Part shown: one piece after another, positions 42,775 to 52,468 of the stretch | Layout: each line of letters begins with the position of its first letter | Position numbering within the stretch: the stretch's first letter is position 1 | Assembly (NCBI GenBank): GCA_963737145.1 | Contig: CAVTRO010000002.1 | Location: forward strand, 1-64,000 | Direction of reading: 5' to 3' | Length of the DNA: 64,000 nucleotides | From: AP-15 sp963737145 | Lineage (GTDB): Bacteria; Pseudomonadota; Alphaproteobacteria; ATCC43930; CGMCC-115725 | Translations under genes and position numbers: made by a program | The notes under the pieces: generated by a model | Told to the model about the DNA's origin: nothing | Databases searched by the model: none | Seen by the model: only the letters and a program-made list of their open reading frames with translations

Positions 42775-43119
42775 CTACTCGCGGATGATCGGCACGCCGA
42801 CATAGCCGGAAAGGTGAAGGAGGACTTCGGTCAATTCCTCTTCGGTCCAGCCCTGGCGCAGCGCCATGCGCAGATGGAGGCCCAACTCGGGCTCGCGGCC
42901 GGTGGCGGCGTCCGAAACCACGCAGATCAAGGTACGGGTCTTCAGGTCGAGACCGGGACGCGTCCACAATGCGCCGAACACCGTCTCGGTCGCCACGTCG
43001 ATGAATTTCTTCATCACCGGGTCGCTGTAGATCTCGCGAGCCGAGCGCTCGACCGCCGCGTCGCCCATCAGCTGGCGCCGCATCGCCGCACCTTTTTCAT
43101 GCAGCTCGCTCTGAGCCAT
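42775..43119 (-). CDS. Carboxymuconolactone decarboxylase family protein, cut short by an in-frame stop
   Basis: An AhpD-like protein, 114 residues as read. The family core is DLKTRTLICVVSDAATGREPELGLHLRMALRQGWTEEELTEVLLHLSGYVGVP. The usual Cys-x-x-Cys or catalytic pair is not evident. A TAG at 42775-42777 ends it after VPIIRE, yet the same frame continues for 23 codons (MMVASKAFAEFRAEK...) to a TGA at 42703-42705, which is the normal C-terminal helix of this family. So the stop is a recent nonsense change or an error. The ATG at 43119 has GAGGAG nine bases upstream. Confidence 0.82.
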   Translation of the reverse strand: MAQSELHEKGAAMRRQLMGDAAVERSAREIYSDPVMKKFIDVATETVFGALWTRPGLDLKTRTLICVVSDAATGREPELGLHLRMALRQGWTEEELTEVLLHLSGYVGVPIIRE

Positions 43120-43219
43120 TCGGTAGTTCTCCTCTATTCCGAATTGAGACTCAGAGCCGCGGCTCTGGCCTTGCCGGATCGTCGATGCTATCTGCCCCAT
43201 TCATTGGTCGCGAGGCAAC

Positions 43220-44752
43220 ATGCACAATATTCTCGACCGCTTGGAAGAGAAACGGGAAGCGGCCCGGGCGGGCGGCGGGCTCCGCCGCGTTGAAGCCCAG
43301 CACCGGCGCGGAAAGCTCACCGCGCGCGAGCGGCTCGAGTTGTTGCTCGACCCCGGTTCCTTCGAGGAATGGGACATGTTTGTCGAGCACCGCAGCCACG
43401 ATTTCGGCATTGATGAGCTCAAAATTCCCGGCGACGGCGTGGTCACCGGCCACGGCACGGTGAATGGCCGGCTGGTCTTCGCATTCAGCCAGGATTTCAC
43501 CGTGTTCGGCGGGTCGCTCAGCGAAGCGCATGCCGAAAAGATCTGCAAAATCATGGACCGGGCGATGAATGTCGGGGCCCCGGTGATCGGGCTCAATGAT
43601 TCGGGCGGGGCGCGCATCCAGGACGGGGTCGCCTCGCTCGCCGGCTACGCCGAGGTTTTCGAGCGCAACGTGCTCGCTTCGGGCGTGGTACCGCAGATTT
43701 CGATGATCATGGGCCCCTGCGCCGGAGGTGCCGTTTACTCGCCGGCGATGACCGACTTCATCTTCATGGTCAAGGACACCTCATACCTTTTCGTGACCGG
43801 GCCGGAGGTGGTCAAGACCGTAACGCACGAGACCGTGACACAGGAGGAATTGGGCGGTGCGTTGACCCATACGACCCGCTCGGGGGTCGCGGACCACGCT
43901 TTCGAGAACGATGTGGAGGCGTTGATCGAACTGCGGCGGTTTATCGATTTTCTGCCGGCGTCGAACCGCGCGCAGCCGCCGGTGCGGCCGACCGCCGATC
44001 CCGCCGACCGGATCGAGCCGTCGCTCGACACCCTCGTGCCGGGCAGCGCCAACAAGCCGTACGACATGAAGGAGCTGATCGAGAAGGTTGCCGACGGCGG
44101 CGATTTCTTCGAGATCCAGCGCGATTTCGCACGCAACATCCTGATCGGCTTCATCCGGATGGAAGGGATGACGATCGGCATCGTCGCCAACCAGCCGATG
44201 GTGCTGGCCGGCTGCCTCGACATCGACAGCTCCCGCAAGGCGGCACGCTTCGTGCGGTTCTGCGACTGCTTCAACATCCCGATCGTCACGTTCGTCGATG
44301 TGCCCGGGTTCCTGCCCGGAACGGCGCAAGAGCATGGCGGCATCATCAAGCACGGCGCGAAGCTGCTGTTTGCCTTTGCCGAAGCGACCGTGCCGAAGGT
44401 CACCTTGATCACCCGCAAGGCCTATGGCGGTGCCTACGACGTGATGAGTTCGAAGCATCTGCGGGGCGACATCAATTTCGCCTGGCCCTCGGCCGAGATC
44501 GCGGTGATGGGGCCGAAGGGTGCGGTCGAGATCATCTTCCGCGCCGATCTCGGAGACGCAGCCGCGATCGAAGCCCGCACCGAGGAATACCGGGAGAAAT
44601 TCGCCAACCCGTTCGTCGCCGCAAGCCGCGGCTTTATCGACGATGTGATCCGACCGCGCGAAACCCGGCGGCGGCTATGCCGTGCCCTCGCCATGCTGCG
44701 CGGCAAGCAGCTCGCCAATCCGCCGAAAAAACACGACAACATTCCGCTGTGA
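43220..44752 (+). CDS. pccB: Acyl-CoA carboxylase beta subunit (propionyl-CoA carboxylase type)
   Basis: Carboxyltransferase chain of a biotin-dependent acyl-CoA carboxylase, 510 residues. The start MHNILDRLEEKREAARAGGG, then KLTARERLELLLDPGSFEEW, FAFSQDFTVFGGSLSEAHAEK, the GARIQDGVASLAGYAEVF oxyanion region and the second GFLPGTAQEHGGIIKHGAKLL region are typical of PccB. It carries carboxyl from biotin to propionyl-CoA or a similar acyl-CoA, giving methylmalonyl-CoA. The biotin carboxylase subunit follows after a repeat. Confidence 0.94.
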   Translation: MHNILDRLEEKREAARAGGGLRRVEAQHRRGKLTARERLELLLDPGSFEEWDMFVEHRSHDFGIDELKIPGDGVVTGHGTVNGRLVFAFSQDFTVFGGSLSEAHAEKICKIMDRAMNVGAPVIGLNDSGGARIQDGVASLAGYAEVFERNVLASGVVPQISMIMGPCAGGAVYSPAMTDFIFMVKDTSYLFVTGPEVVKTVTHETVTQEELGGALTHTTRSGVADHAFENDVEALIELRRFIDFLPASNRAQPPVRPTADPADRIEPSLDTLVPGSANKPYDMKELIEKVADGGDFFEIQRDFARNILIGFIRMEGMTIGIVANQPMVLAGCLDIDSSRKAARFVRFCDCFNIPIVTFVDVPGFLPGTAQEHGGIIKHGAKLLFAFAEATVPKVTLITRKAYGGAYDVMSSKHLRGDINFAWPSAEIAVMGPKGAVEIIFRADLGDAAAIEARTEEYREKFANPFVAASRGFIDDVIRPRETRRRLCRALAMLRGKQLANPPKKHDNIPL

Positions 44753-44774
44753 GAAGATTGACTTTCATATCGTC

Positions 44775-44851
44775 GAGATTGCTTCGTCGCTGCGCTCCTC
44801 GCAATGACGCCTGCCTTTTAGCTGTCATTGCGAGCGAAGAGAACCAATCTC
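44775..44851. repeat. Inverted repeat of the GATTGCTTCG...GCAATGAC family
   Basis: Arms at 44775-44808 and 44824-44851 begin and end with GAGATTG/CAATCTC and meet at GCAATGAC/GTCATTGC. This is a widespread intergenic palindrome in alphaproteobacteria. It lies between the carboxylase beta and alpha genes and would form a long hairpin in their mRNA. Confidence 0.75.
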
Positions 44852-44870
44852 GTGCTGCCTCTCGGACCTC

Positions 44871-46857
44871 ATGTTCCGCAAGATCCTGATTGCCAATCGC
44901 GGCGAGATCGCCTGCCGCATTATGCGGACTGCCCATCGGATGGGGATCGCGACGGTGGCGGTCTATTCCGATGCCGACGCCGAGGCCCTGCATGTGCGAA
45001 TGGCCGACGAGGCGATCCGCATCGGGCCGGCACCCTCGGCCGAGAGCTACCTCGATATCGAGCGGATCGTAGACGCATGCCGGCAGAGCGGCGCCGAGGC
45101 GGTCCATCCCGGCTATGGCTTTTTGTCGGAGAACCCTGCCTTTGCCCGGGTGCTCGACAAAACGGGCGTGGCCTTTATCGGCCCGTCGGCGAAGGCGATC
45201 GCCGCGATGGGCGACAAGATCGAGTTCGAAGAAACTGGCGCGCGCTGCCGGGGTATCGAGCGTGCCCGGTCACCTCGACGTCGTTCCCGATATCGAGACC
45301 GCCGTCGCGATCGCCCGCGACATCGGGTACCCGGTCATGATCAAGGCCTCCGCCGGCGGCGGCGGCAAGGGAATGCGAATCGCTGCGAGTGACGCCGAGG
45401 TCCGCGACGGCTTTCGCTCGGCGGCTAGCGAGGCGAAATCGAGCTTTGCCGACGACCGTATGTTTATCGAGAAATATATTGAAGAGCCGCGGCACATCGA
45501 GATCCAGGTGCTCGGCGACTCTCACGGCAACATTGCTTATCTCGGCGAGCGTGAGTGCTCTATCCAGCGCCGCCACCAGAAGGTCATCGAGGAGGCGCCG
45601 AGCCCGTTTCTCGACCCTGAAACCCGCGAAGCGATGGGTAGGCAAGCGGTCGCGCTGGCGCGAGCCGTCGATTACCGCTCGGCCGGGACGGTCGAGTTCA
45701 TCGTCGACCAGCAGCGTAATTTCTATTTTCTCGAAATGAACACCCGGCTCCAGGTCGAACACCCCGTCACCGAGCTGGTGACCGGGCTCGACCTTGTCGA
45801 GCTGATGATCAGGGTGGCGGCCGGCGAGCCGCTCCCGTTCGCTCAGAAGGATGTGAAGCTCGCGGGCTGGGCCATCGAGGCGCGGGTCTATGCTGAAGAC
45901 GCGGCGCGCAATTTTCTGCCCTCGATCGGGCGCCTCGTGCGGTACAAGCCGCCGGCCGGGGAGGGCGTACGCCTCGATGCCGGGGTCTTCGAAGGGGCCG
46001 AGATCAGCGTCTACTACGACCCGCTGATAGCCAAACTCATCGTCTCAGGTCCCGAACGAGACACCGCCATCGACAGGCTGTCCGGCGCCCTGGACGAATT
46101 TTATGTCGGCGGCGTGCAGCACAACATCCAATTTCTGGCGGCGGTCGCGGCGAAGCCTCGTTTCCGCGCCGGGATGTTGTCGACCAACTTCATCGCCGAA
46201 GAATTTCCCGGCGGGTTCGCCCCACCGTCCGGTTTTGTCGAAGCCGACCAAATGATCCTGCTCGCCGCCGCTTTGGCCAATCGCCGCCTGCGCGAGCGCG
46301 AAACGGCGATCGACGGCAAGCTCGCCGGGGCGCGGGTTGAAATCCCCGAGGCTTACACTGTTCTGCTCGATCGCCGCCAATATGCGGTTGCCGTGCGAGC
46401 CGAAGGTGGCGCCTACCGGGTCGAAATCGAGGGCGAGAGCCGCGTCGCGACGACCGATTGGCAGCCAGGTCAGCCGCTGCTGCATGCTCGGGTTGAGCAG
46501 CATGTCGCGACGGTGCAGATCGAACCTCTGCCGGGCGCGGCATTCCGCCTGATGCATCGTGGCGTCATACGACATGCGCAGGTGCTGTCGCCGCGCGCCG
46601 CCGAGCTGCTCGCGCTGATGCCGGAGAAGAAGGCGGCGGACACCTCGCGCCTGCTGTTGTCGCCGATGCCGGGCCTGCTTTCCTCGATCGTCGTCGAGCA
46701 AGGCCAGGAGGTGAAGGCCGGCGAGCCGCTCGCCGTCGTCGAGGCGATGAAGATGGAGAACGTGCTGCGCGCCGAACGCGACGGCCGCGTCGCACGCATC
46801 CGCGCCAACCCGGGCGACAGCCTCGCCGTCGACCAGGTGATCCTCGAATTCGAGTGA
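44871..46857 (+). pseudogene. pccA: Acyl-CoA carboxylase alpha subunit (biotin carboxylase/BCCP), frameshifted
   Basis: A biotin carboxylase of about 661 residues after correction. The start MFRKILIANRGEIACRIMR and HPGYGFLSENPAFA are intact up to MGDKIE. One extra base in the TT at 45225-45226 then shifts the frame; dropping it gives SKKLARAAGVSSVPG and the ATP-grasp motif KASAGGGGKGMRIAAS, then EMNTRLQVEHPVTE and the C-terminal biotin site EAMKMEN. The corrected protein is normal in every motif, which suggests a sequencing error. Forms the carboxylase with pccB. Confidence 0.9.
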
Positions 46858-46869
46858 CGCTCGCATCGA

Positions 46870-47157
46870 ATGACCGCGGCAGTGGAAACCGTTCGGCTCC
46901 GCATCACCGGTCAGGTGCAGGGCGTCGGATACCGGATTTGGATGACGCGTGCCGCTGCGAGCCTTGGGCTGCGCGGCTGGGTCCGGAACCGAACGGAGGG
47001 CAGCGTCGAGGCGCTGGTGACGGGGGCACCCGAGGCCGTCGCGGCGATGGTCGAGGCCAGTCGAAAGGGTCCGCTCGGCGCCCAGGTTAGCGACGTGACC
47101 GTCACCCCAGATCAGGATGACGGCAGCATGGGGTTTGTCTCCCGCCCGACCAAATAG
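46870..47157 (+). CDS. acyP: Acylphosphatase
   Basis: A 95-residue acylphosphatase, which hydrolyses acyl phosphates. The signature GQVQGVGYRIWM places the phosphate-binding Arg22, and GWVRNRTEGSVEALVTG the catalytic Asn40. It begins 12 bp after the carboxylase alpha gene, so it is probably cotranscribed; this linkage to propionyl-CoA carboxylase genes is common in alphaproteobacteria. Its stop abuts the SGNH hydrolase stop on the other strand. Confidence 0.93.
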   Translation: MTAAVETVRLRITGQVQGVGYRIWMTRAAASLGLRGWVRNRTEGSVEALVTGAPEAVAAMVEASRKGPLGAQVSDVTVTPDQDDGSMGFVSRPTK

Positions 47158-48303
47158 CTATTCGAACAGCGACAGATCGATGGCGTCGCCCATCTTGTTG
47201 TAGCCGGCATCGCTCGGGTGCAGGCCGTCGCCGCAATCGTCACTCGGCCGCATCTGTGTGGGATGTTCCGGGTCGCGCAGCGCCTGGTCGAAATCGGCGA
47301 TCCCCTCGAAAGCGCCGCCCTTGCGGATCCAGCTGTTGACCGCCACACGGACTTCCTCGCGCTGCGGGTTCCACGCATTGGCCATATAGGTCTCGTTGCC
47401 GAACGGCGTCAGCGTTGCGCCAATGATCTTGATGCCGCAACTGTGGGCGCGCAGCGCCATCTGCTTGAGACCGGCGATCATCTGCGCAGCGGTGGGTTCC
47501 TCCTCGGGCTTTTTCCATCGGTTGCGCAGATCGTTGGTGCCGAGCATCACGATCACGTGGGTGACCCCGGGCTGGGATAGAACATCGCGGTCGAAGCGGC
47601 GCAGGCCGCTGTCGCCGCGGATGTCGAAGAGGATGCGGTTGCCGCCGAGCCCCTGGTTCATGACCGCCATCGGCCGGCCGCGATGGCGCGCCGCGAGCCG
47701 CCGCGCGAGCTGATCGGGCCAGCGGCAGAAGGCGTCCATTGTCGAGATGTTGCCGTCGGTCAGCGAGTCGCCGAGTGCCACGATGCCGCCGGTGTCGGCG
47801 CCGGCAAGCACGTCGACGCCGCAGACGAAGAACCAGTCGCTGGTGAGGCTGGCGATCGGCATCACTTTTGCCGCCGTGAAATCCCCGGGCGGCGAGATGT
47901 AGTTGGTCTGCCGCGCATAGCGGCCGGTGATCTGAAAATGGTTCAAGATCTCGCCGGGCAGATAGAGGCTCACCGCGAGATCGCCGAGCGGCGCCACGCC
48001 GAGTGTCACCGGATCGCTGAAGAGGACGGCGCCGGCGGCGATCGTCGCCACTTTCTCACCGCCAAAGCTCAGCTCGCGGTCGGATCCCGCGACGATGGCG
48101 GGACCCGCATCGCGCAGCGCGATATGCGCGCCGCCGATGTCCAGTGGACGCTGTCCATAGGCATTCGAAATCCGCACCCGCAGGGTATCGCCGCCGCGAC
48201 TGACGCGCATGGTCATGCGCAAGGTCTGGTTGGTGAAAGCGCCGGTTTCGGCGGGTGCCGGAGCCGTGGTCCAGGTGCCGACCCAGTGCAGGTTTTCTGG
48301 CAT
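47158..48303 (-). CDS. SGNH/GDSL family hydrolase
   Basis: A 381-residue esterase-like hydrolase. The N-terminal ~140 residues form a beta-rich, lipase-associated region (WVGTWTTAPAPAETGAF, TLRMTMRVSRGGDTLRVRISN). The SGNH catalytic blocks follow: Ser in VALGDSLTDG, Gly in NQGLGGNRI, Asn in MLGTNDLR, and Asp-x-x-His in DGLHPSDAGY. No signal peptide is visible at the given ATG (48303), which has GGAGGAAAA upstream. The substrate is unknown; relatives are carbohydrate or lipid esterases. Divergent from the ClC gene. Confidence 0.9.
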   Translation of the reverse strand: MPENLHWVGTWTTAPAPAETGAFTNQTLRMTMRVSRGGDTLRVRISNAYGQRPLDIGGAHIALRDAGPAIVAGSDRELSFGGEKVATIAAGAVLFSDPVTLGVAPLGDLAVSLYLPGEILNHFQITGRYARQTNYISPPGDFTAAKVMPIASLTSDWFFVCGVDVLAGADTGGIVALGDSLTDGNISTMDAFCRWPDQLARRLAARHRGRPMAVMNQGLGGNRILFDIRGDSGLRRFDRDVLSQPGVTHVIVMLGTNDLRNRWKKPEEEPTAAQMIAGLKQMALRAHSCGIKIIGATLTPFGNETYMANAWNPQREEVRVAVNSWIRKGGAFEGIADFDQALRDPEHPTQMRPSDDCGDGLHPSDAGYNKMGDAIDLSLFE

Positions 48304-48395
48304 GGCGCTTTTCCTCCGTTGATGACGAAACTAAACGTCGCGCAGGCGTGATAAGCAAGGGCCGCTATCATGTCGCAACAGTCGGACAGCGCCTA

Positions 48396-50294
48396 ATGCC
48401 AGAAGACCGCTCCGACGCGGCATCCGAGCCGACCACGATTATTCCCGGCCCGGGCCGCTCCCAATCGGCGACCGTTCAGGCGGCGATGCCGCCTCGATCG
48501 CCCGCTGCCGTTATTTCGGATGACGCGGAGGAGGGCCGGCGCATCGGGCTGCCCTATCTTTCGCTTCTCGCCCTTGTGGTTGGCATCGTCGCCGGGTTCG
48601 GCGCGGTCGCGTTCCGCGATTTGATCGGCCTCGTTCACAATCTCTTGTTCCTTGGCCAGTTCGTCGCCCACTACGACGCCAACATCTTCACCCCGCCCAG
48701 TCCGTGGGGACCTTTCGTGATCCTCGTGCCGGTGGTCGGCGCGATCGGCGTCACCTTCCTCGTCACCAAATTCGCTCCCGAAGCAAAAGGGCACGGCGTG
48801 CCCGAAGTCATGGATGCGATTTACTACAATGGCGGCGTGATCCGGCCGATCGTCGCCGTCGTGAAGTCGCTCGCCTCGGCGATCGCGATCGGCAGCGGAG
48901 CGGCCGTCGGCCGCGAGGGGCCGATCATCCAGATCGGCTCGGCGTTCGGTTCGACCTTGGGCCAGATCACCCGCATGCCGCAGGGGCAGCGCATCATTCT
49001 GGTTGCCGCCGGCGCCGGCGGCGGCATCGCCGCAACCTTCAATACGCCGATCGGTGGTGTCCTGTTCGCAATCGAGTTGATGATGCCGGAGGTCAGCGTT
49101 CGGACTTTCCTGCCGGTGGCGCTTGCGACTGGAACCGCGACCTTCATCGGGCGGGTGTTTTTTGGCGACCAGCCAGCCTTTGTCGTGCCGCTGCCGCCGC
49201 TGCAGCACCCCGACGTCGGTGCGGCGCTGCTGCTATTTCTTTATGCCATTCTCGGCGTGATTACCGGCCTCGCCGCGACGGGCTTTGTTCGCGCCTTGCA
49301 TTTCCTCGAAGACCAGTTCGACCGGATCAAGGGGCCATATGTAAGGCATGTCTTCGGGATGCTGCTGGTCGGCATCCTGATCTATCTGCTGCATCAAAAT
49401 TTCGGCCACTACTACGTCGAGGGCGTCGGCTATGCCACGATCCAAGCCATCGTATTTGGGCAGCTGAACGCCGCGTGGCTATTGGCGCTGCTGTTCGTCT
49501 GCAAGCTGTTTGCCACGACCACGAGCCTGGGGTCGGGATCGTCGGGCGGGATCTTCTCGCCCTCCCTCTTTATGGGCGCGACACTGGGCGGCGCATTCGC
49601 TTCGGCGCTCATTGCCGTTCACGTACCGCTCCCCATCAATGTGCCGGCCTTCGCGATGGTCGGCATGGCGGCGATGGTAGGCGGCGGCACCGGCGCGGCA
49701 ATGACCGCCGTCACGATGATCTTCGAGATGACGCGCGACTATAACATCGTGCTGCCGATGATCCTCGCCGTGGCGTTCAGTCTCGGTGTGCGCCGCGTGT
49801 TGTCACCTGAAAGCATTTACACGATGAAGCTGAGCCGCCGCGGCCACATGGTGCCAAAAGCCTTGCACGCCAACATGTTTCTCGTGCGCCGCGCCGCGGA
49901 TGTCATGGATACGGATGTGCTCGTCCTGCCGGCCGAGACCGATTTTGACGAGTTCCTGAGCCGGCCGGAGCATCAAGGCCGCATGCGGCACGTAATCGCC
50001 ACCCGAAACAACCGCATCTTCGGGGTCGTGCGCGTCAACACGGGGCTGCGCCGAGGGCTGGCAAAAGTAGATACCGGCATCACTCTCGGCGATGTGGCCC
50101 GCCCCAATTTTACGATCGTGCGCGAGGACGATATCGCGTTCGAGGTCATTCAGCGGATCTGGCGCAAACGCGCCGTCATGGCGATTGTCGTGCGCGGCCG
50201 TGGCGTACCGCGGCCGCAGAACATCGCGGGGGTAATCACAAAAGAGCACGTCGCCAACTCGGTCGCGAGCAGCGTGCAGATCTACCCGAACTAG
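48396..50294 (+). CDS. ClC family chloride channel/transporter with C-terminal CBS pair
   Basis: A 632-residue ClC protein. The anion-path motifs are GHGVPEVMDA in place of GSGIP, GREGP with the gating glutamate, and GGIFSPSLFMGA (GxFxP). About 18 hydrophobic helices cover residues 45-475. The C-terminal ~140 residues make two CBS domains (ADVMDTDVLVLPAETDFDEFL and the VIQRIWRKRAVMAIVV part). Whether it is a channel or a H+/Cl- exchanger cannot be told with certainty. The ATG at 48396 lacks a strong ribosome site; the frame is open to 48255. Confidence 0.9.
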   Translation: MPEDRSDAASEPTTIIPGPGRSQSATVQAAMPPRSPAAVISDDAEEGRRIGLPYLSLLALVVGIVAGFGAVAFRDLIGLVHNLLFLGQFVAHYDANIFTPPSPWGPFVILVPVVGAIGVTFLVTKFAPEAKGHGVPEVMDAIYYNGGVIRPIVAVVKSLASAIAIGSGAAVGREGPIIQIGSAFGSTLGQITRMPQGQRIILVAAGAGGGIAATFNTPIGGVLFAIELMMPEVSVRTFLPVALATGTATFIGRVFFGDQPAFVVPLPPLQHPDVGAALLLFLYAILGVITGLAATGFVRALHFLEDQFDRIKGPYVRHVFGMLLVGILIYLLHQNFGHYYVEGVGYATIQAIVFGQLNAAWLLALLFVCKLFATTTSLGSGSSGGIFSPSLFMGATLGGAFASALIAVHVPLPINVPAFAMVGMAAMVGGGTGAAMTAVTMIFEMTRDYNIVLPMILAVAFSLGVRRVLSPESIYTMKLSRRGHMVPKALHANMFLVRRAADVMDTDVLVLPAETDFDEFLSRPEHQGRMRHVIATRNNRIFGVVRVNTGLRRGLAKVDTGITLGDVARPNFTIVREDDIAFEVIQRIWRKRAVMAIVVRGRGVPRPQNIAGVITKEHVANSVASSVQIYPN

Positions 50295-50557
50295 CTCGGC
50301 CCAGTCGGGTGCGCCCTCAGCCGAAACTCCACACCGCCCCAGCCGAGGCCTACGGCAATCTACTGGTGCTGGCCCAATGGTTCCAATCGCCGGTGCTGCC
50401 GCCAGGTTTGCGACCGCGCTTGGCTGGCGTGTCCAAGCCTTTTCCGGGAGGGTTGACCTACATGATGGAAGACCGGCACGGCATTCGCCAGCGCACTCAT
50501 CTCTGCGGTTTATGGCCAACAACATCGAGAGGATAGGCGCCGAGAGCCTGCTATCTT
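50295..50557. other. Intergenic region, no gene seen
   Basis: About 260 bp between the ClC gene and the exporter. Short frames occur but none looks protein-like. I see no terminator or promoter with confidence. Confidence 0.4.
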
Positions 50558-51612
50558 TTGCCGTCTGATCATCTTCCTGATCCGCCCGCCACTGGTGCCC
50601 TTGTTGCTGCCGCGATAGACGACCTGCCCGGCGGCAGTTTTGCGTTCGTCATGGCGACCGGCATCGTCTCGATAGCCGCCGAGCGACAAGGCTTTCACCG
50701 GCTCGCCCTCGCCCTCTTTGCGATCAACCTGATCGCCTTCGTGCTTTTGGCGGTTCTGACGCTGCTCCGGCTCGTCCGGAAACCCGCGGCGATACTCGGC
50801 GAGCTTTCTAATCACGAAACCGGCGCTGGGTTTCTGACGCTGGTCGCCGGGCTCGGGATTTCGGGAATCAGTTCGCGCTGCTCACCTCGTTTCTGGGCTT
50901 TGCAGCCGGTCTGTGGTTGGCCGCCTGCGGCGTCTGGGCGGCGTTGGTCTATACGTTTTCGACGGCGCTGACGGTCCGGCCGGACAAACCGCCCCTCGAA
51001 GCAGGGCTCGACGGCTCCTGGCTGCTTCTGGCGGTTGCCAGCGAATCTCTGGCGATCCTCGGCACGCACGTCGCGAACGTGTTCGGCCGGTCGGACGTGA
51101 TCCGTTTCCTGAGCCTGTGCTGGTTCCTGCTGGGCGGCTGGTTTTACCTCATGGTTGTTTTCTTGATCCTGTACCGCTGGTGTTTCGCGCCGATGGCCCC
51201 GGCGCAATTGACCCCATCCTATTGGATCAACATGGGCGCGGTGGCGATCACAACTCTAGCCGGCGCGAGGCTTGAAATGATTGCCGGCGGTATTCCGTGG
51301 CTGGCGCGCCTGGCTTCGGTAATAACCGTCATCACGGTGGCGTCTTGGGCGGTCGCGACCTGGTGGATCCCGCTGCTTCTGGTGCTGAGCGTCTGGCGCC
51401 ATGCGATCGGAGGGATCCGGCTCTGCTACCGCCTCGAATATTGGTCGATGGTGTTCCCTCTCGGCATGTACACCGCCGCGACCTGGGCTTTTGCGGATGC
51501 GAGCGGCTTCGATTTTCTCACCGTCATCCCCGCCTTTTTCCTTTGGGTCGCTTTCACCGCATGGCTCGTCACATTCTTTGGAATGATACATCGGGCGCTG
51601 ACTAGCTCGTGA
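50558..51612 (+). pseudogene. TDT family (TehA/SLAC1-like) exporter, frameshifted
   Basis: A tellurite-resistance/dicarboxylate-transporter protein of about 351 residues and ten helices if one base is restored. The N-terminal DLPGGSFAFVMATGIVSIAA is the family hallmark. At 50866-50867 an A is missing; adding it turns the out-of-frame ISSRC into a GNQFALLTSFLGFAAGLWL stretch and joins the downstream frame (WAALVYTFSTALT and after), which runs to 51612 with the remaining helices. Substrate unknown. The start is uncertain (TTG at 50558). Confidence 0.82.
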
Positions 51613-51824
51613 CCGTTGAAACGCGACCGGCTCTCAATCGACGAAGATCCCGATCAGCCGCTCCCTTATCTCGGGATCGTGCTGGTCACCGAGATAACCG
51701 CGAGCTTCACGATGCTGCTGCCGATGATAGCGGCCTGCTTTATACGATGCTGGTGCCCAACCCCATCGGTACCGGCCGATCTACGATTCACTCCGCGACC
51801 GGACGCTCAGGCTTCAACAGGCCG

Positions 51825-52442
51825 CTATTCAAACGGCAGATGCACCAGCAGGAAGTACCCGTTGATCATCAGCAATGTGCCGGCAATCGCGAGGATCCCG
51901 CTCAGATGAACGAGCGGACGCGAGGCGGCGACGATGCTGACCGAGCCCAGCACGATCGCGATCTGGAACAATGCCTCGGCGAAGTCGAAATTCGGGTCTC
52001 GCTCGGCGGCACGTTCGCGCGCAGCCTCGAACTCCTTCGCCTTGGCGAGCAGCTCTTTTTTGCCTTCGCCGGTCGACGGGTCGCTCTCATAGCGCTCGAC
52101 CCTTTCGCGATAGCGCTTATTTCTATCTTCGATCTTGGCCCTGGCTGCCGGGGGCATATCCGGCAGCGCAAGGAGTTCCGAGTTGAGCTGCTCGGCCGTC
52201 AGCTGGTACACGGTTTGGCGGATATTCTTCGCCTGATAATAGCTGTAGATGTCCGAGGCCTGGATATTGGCGTTGAGCATTGTCTTTGTTGCATTCGACC
52301 CGCCGAGAGCGGTTATTGCGAGCAGCATCGCGACGATGCCGAGATAAATGCCGGTGAACTTGCGAAAATTGGCGTCCGCCGCGACCGTGTGAACCTCGTG
52401 CTCCTCTCCGTGGATTTTTTCGGCGATCTCGGTCGCTTCCAC
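51825..52442 (-). CDS. DUF4337 family membrane protein
   Basis: A 205-residue protein of a family of unknown function. One membrane segment lies near residues 30-47, an extended charged helical middle (about 70-145, with KIEDRNKRYRERVERYE) may form a coiled coil, and two C-terminal segments follow (about 155-200). The start is a GTG at 52442 with GGGGGA upstream. It lies 26 bp downstream of pdxJ on the same strand, so it may be read from that transcript. The 210 bp after it hold only a possible truncated membrane-protein frame from 51616. Confidence 0.8.
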   Translation of the reverse strand: MEATEIAEKIHGEEHEVHTVAADANFRKFTGIYLGIVAMLLAITALGGSNATKTMLNANIQASDIYSYYQAKNIRQTVYQLTAEQLNSELLALPDMPPAARAKIEDRNKRYRERVERYESDPSTGEGKKELLAKAKEFEAARERAAERDPNFDFAEALFQIAIVLGSVSIVAASRPLVHLSGILAIAGTLLMINGYFLLVHLPFE

Positions 52443-52468
52443 CGTCCCCCTCCGTCTTCGGTGCGCGG

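Noticed and set aside
51616..51824. Small membrane-protein gene after the TDT exporter
   Set aside because: The frame from 51616 begins plausibly with one hydrophobic stretch but soon turns into non-protein-like sequence and overlaps the DUF4337 gene; it is too weak to call.
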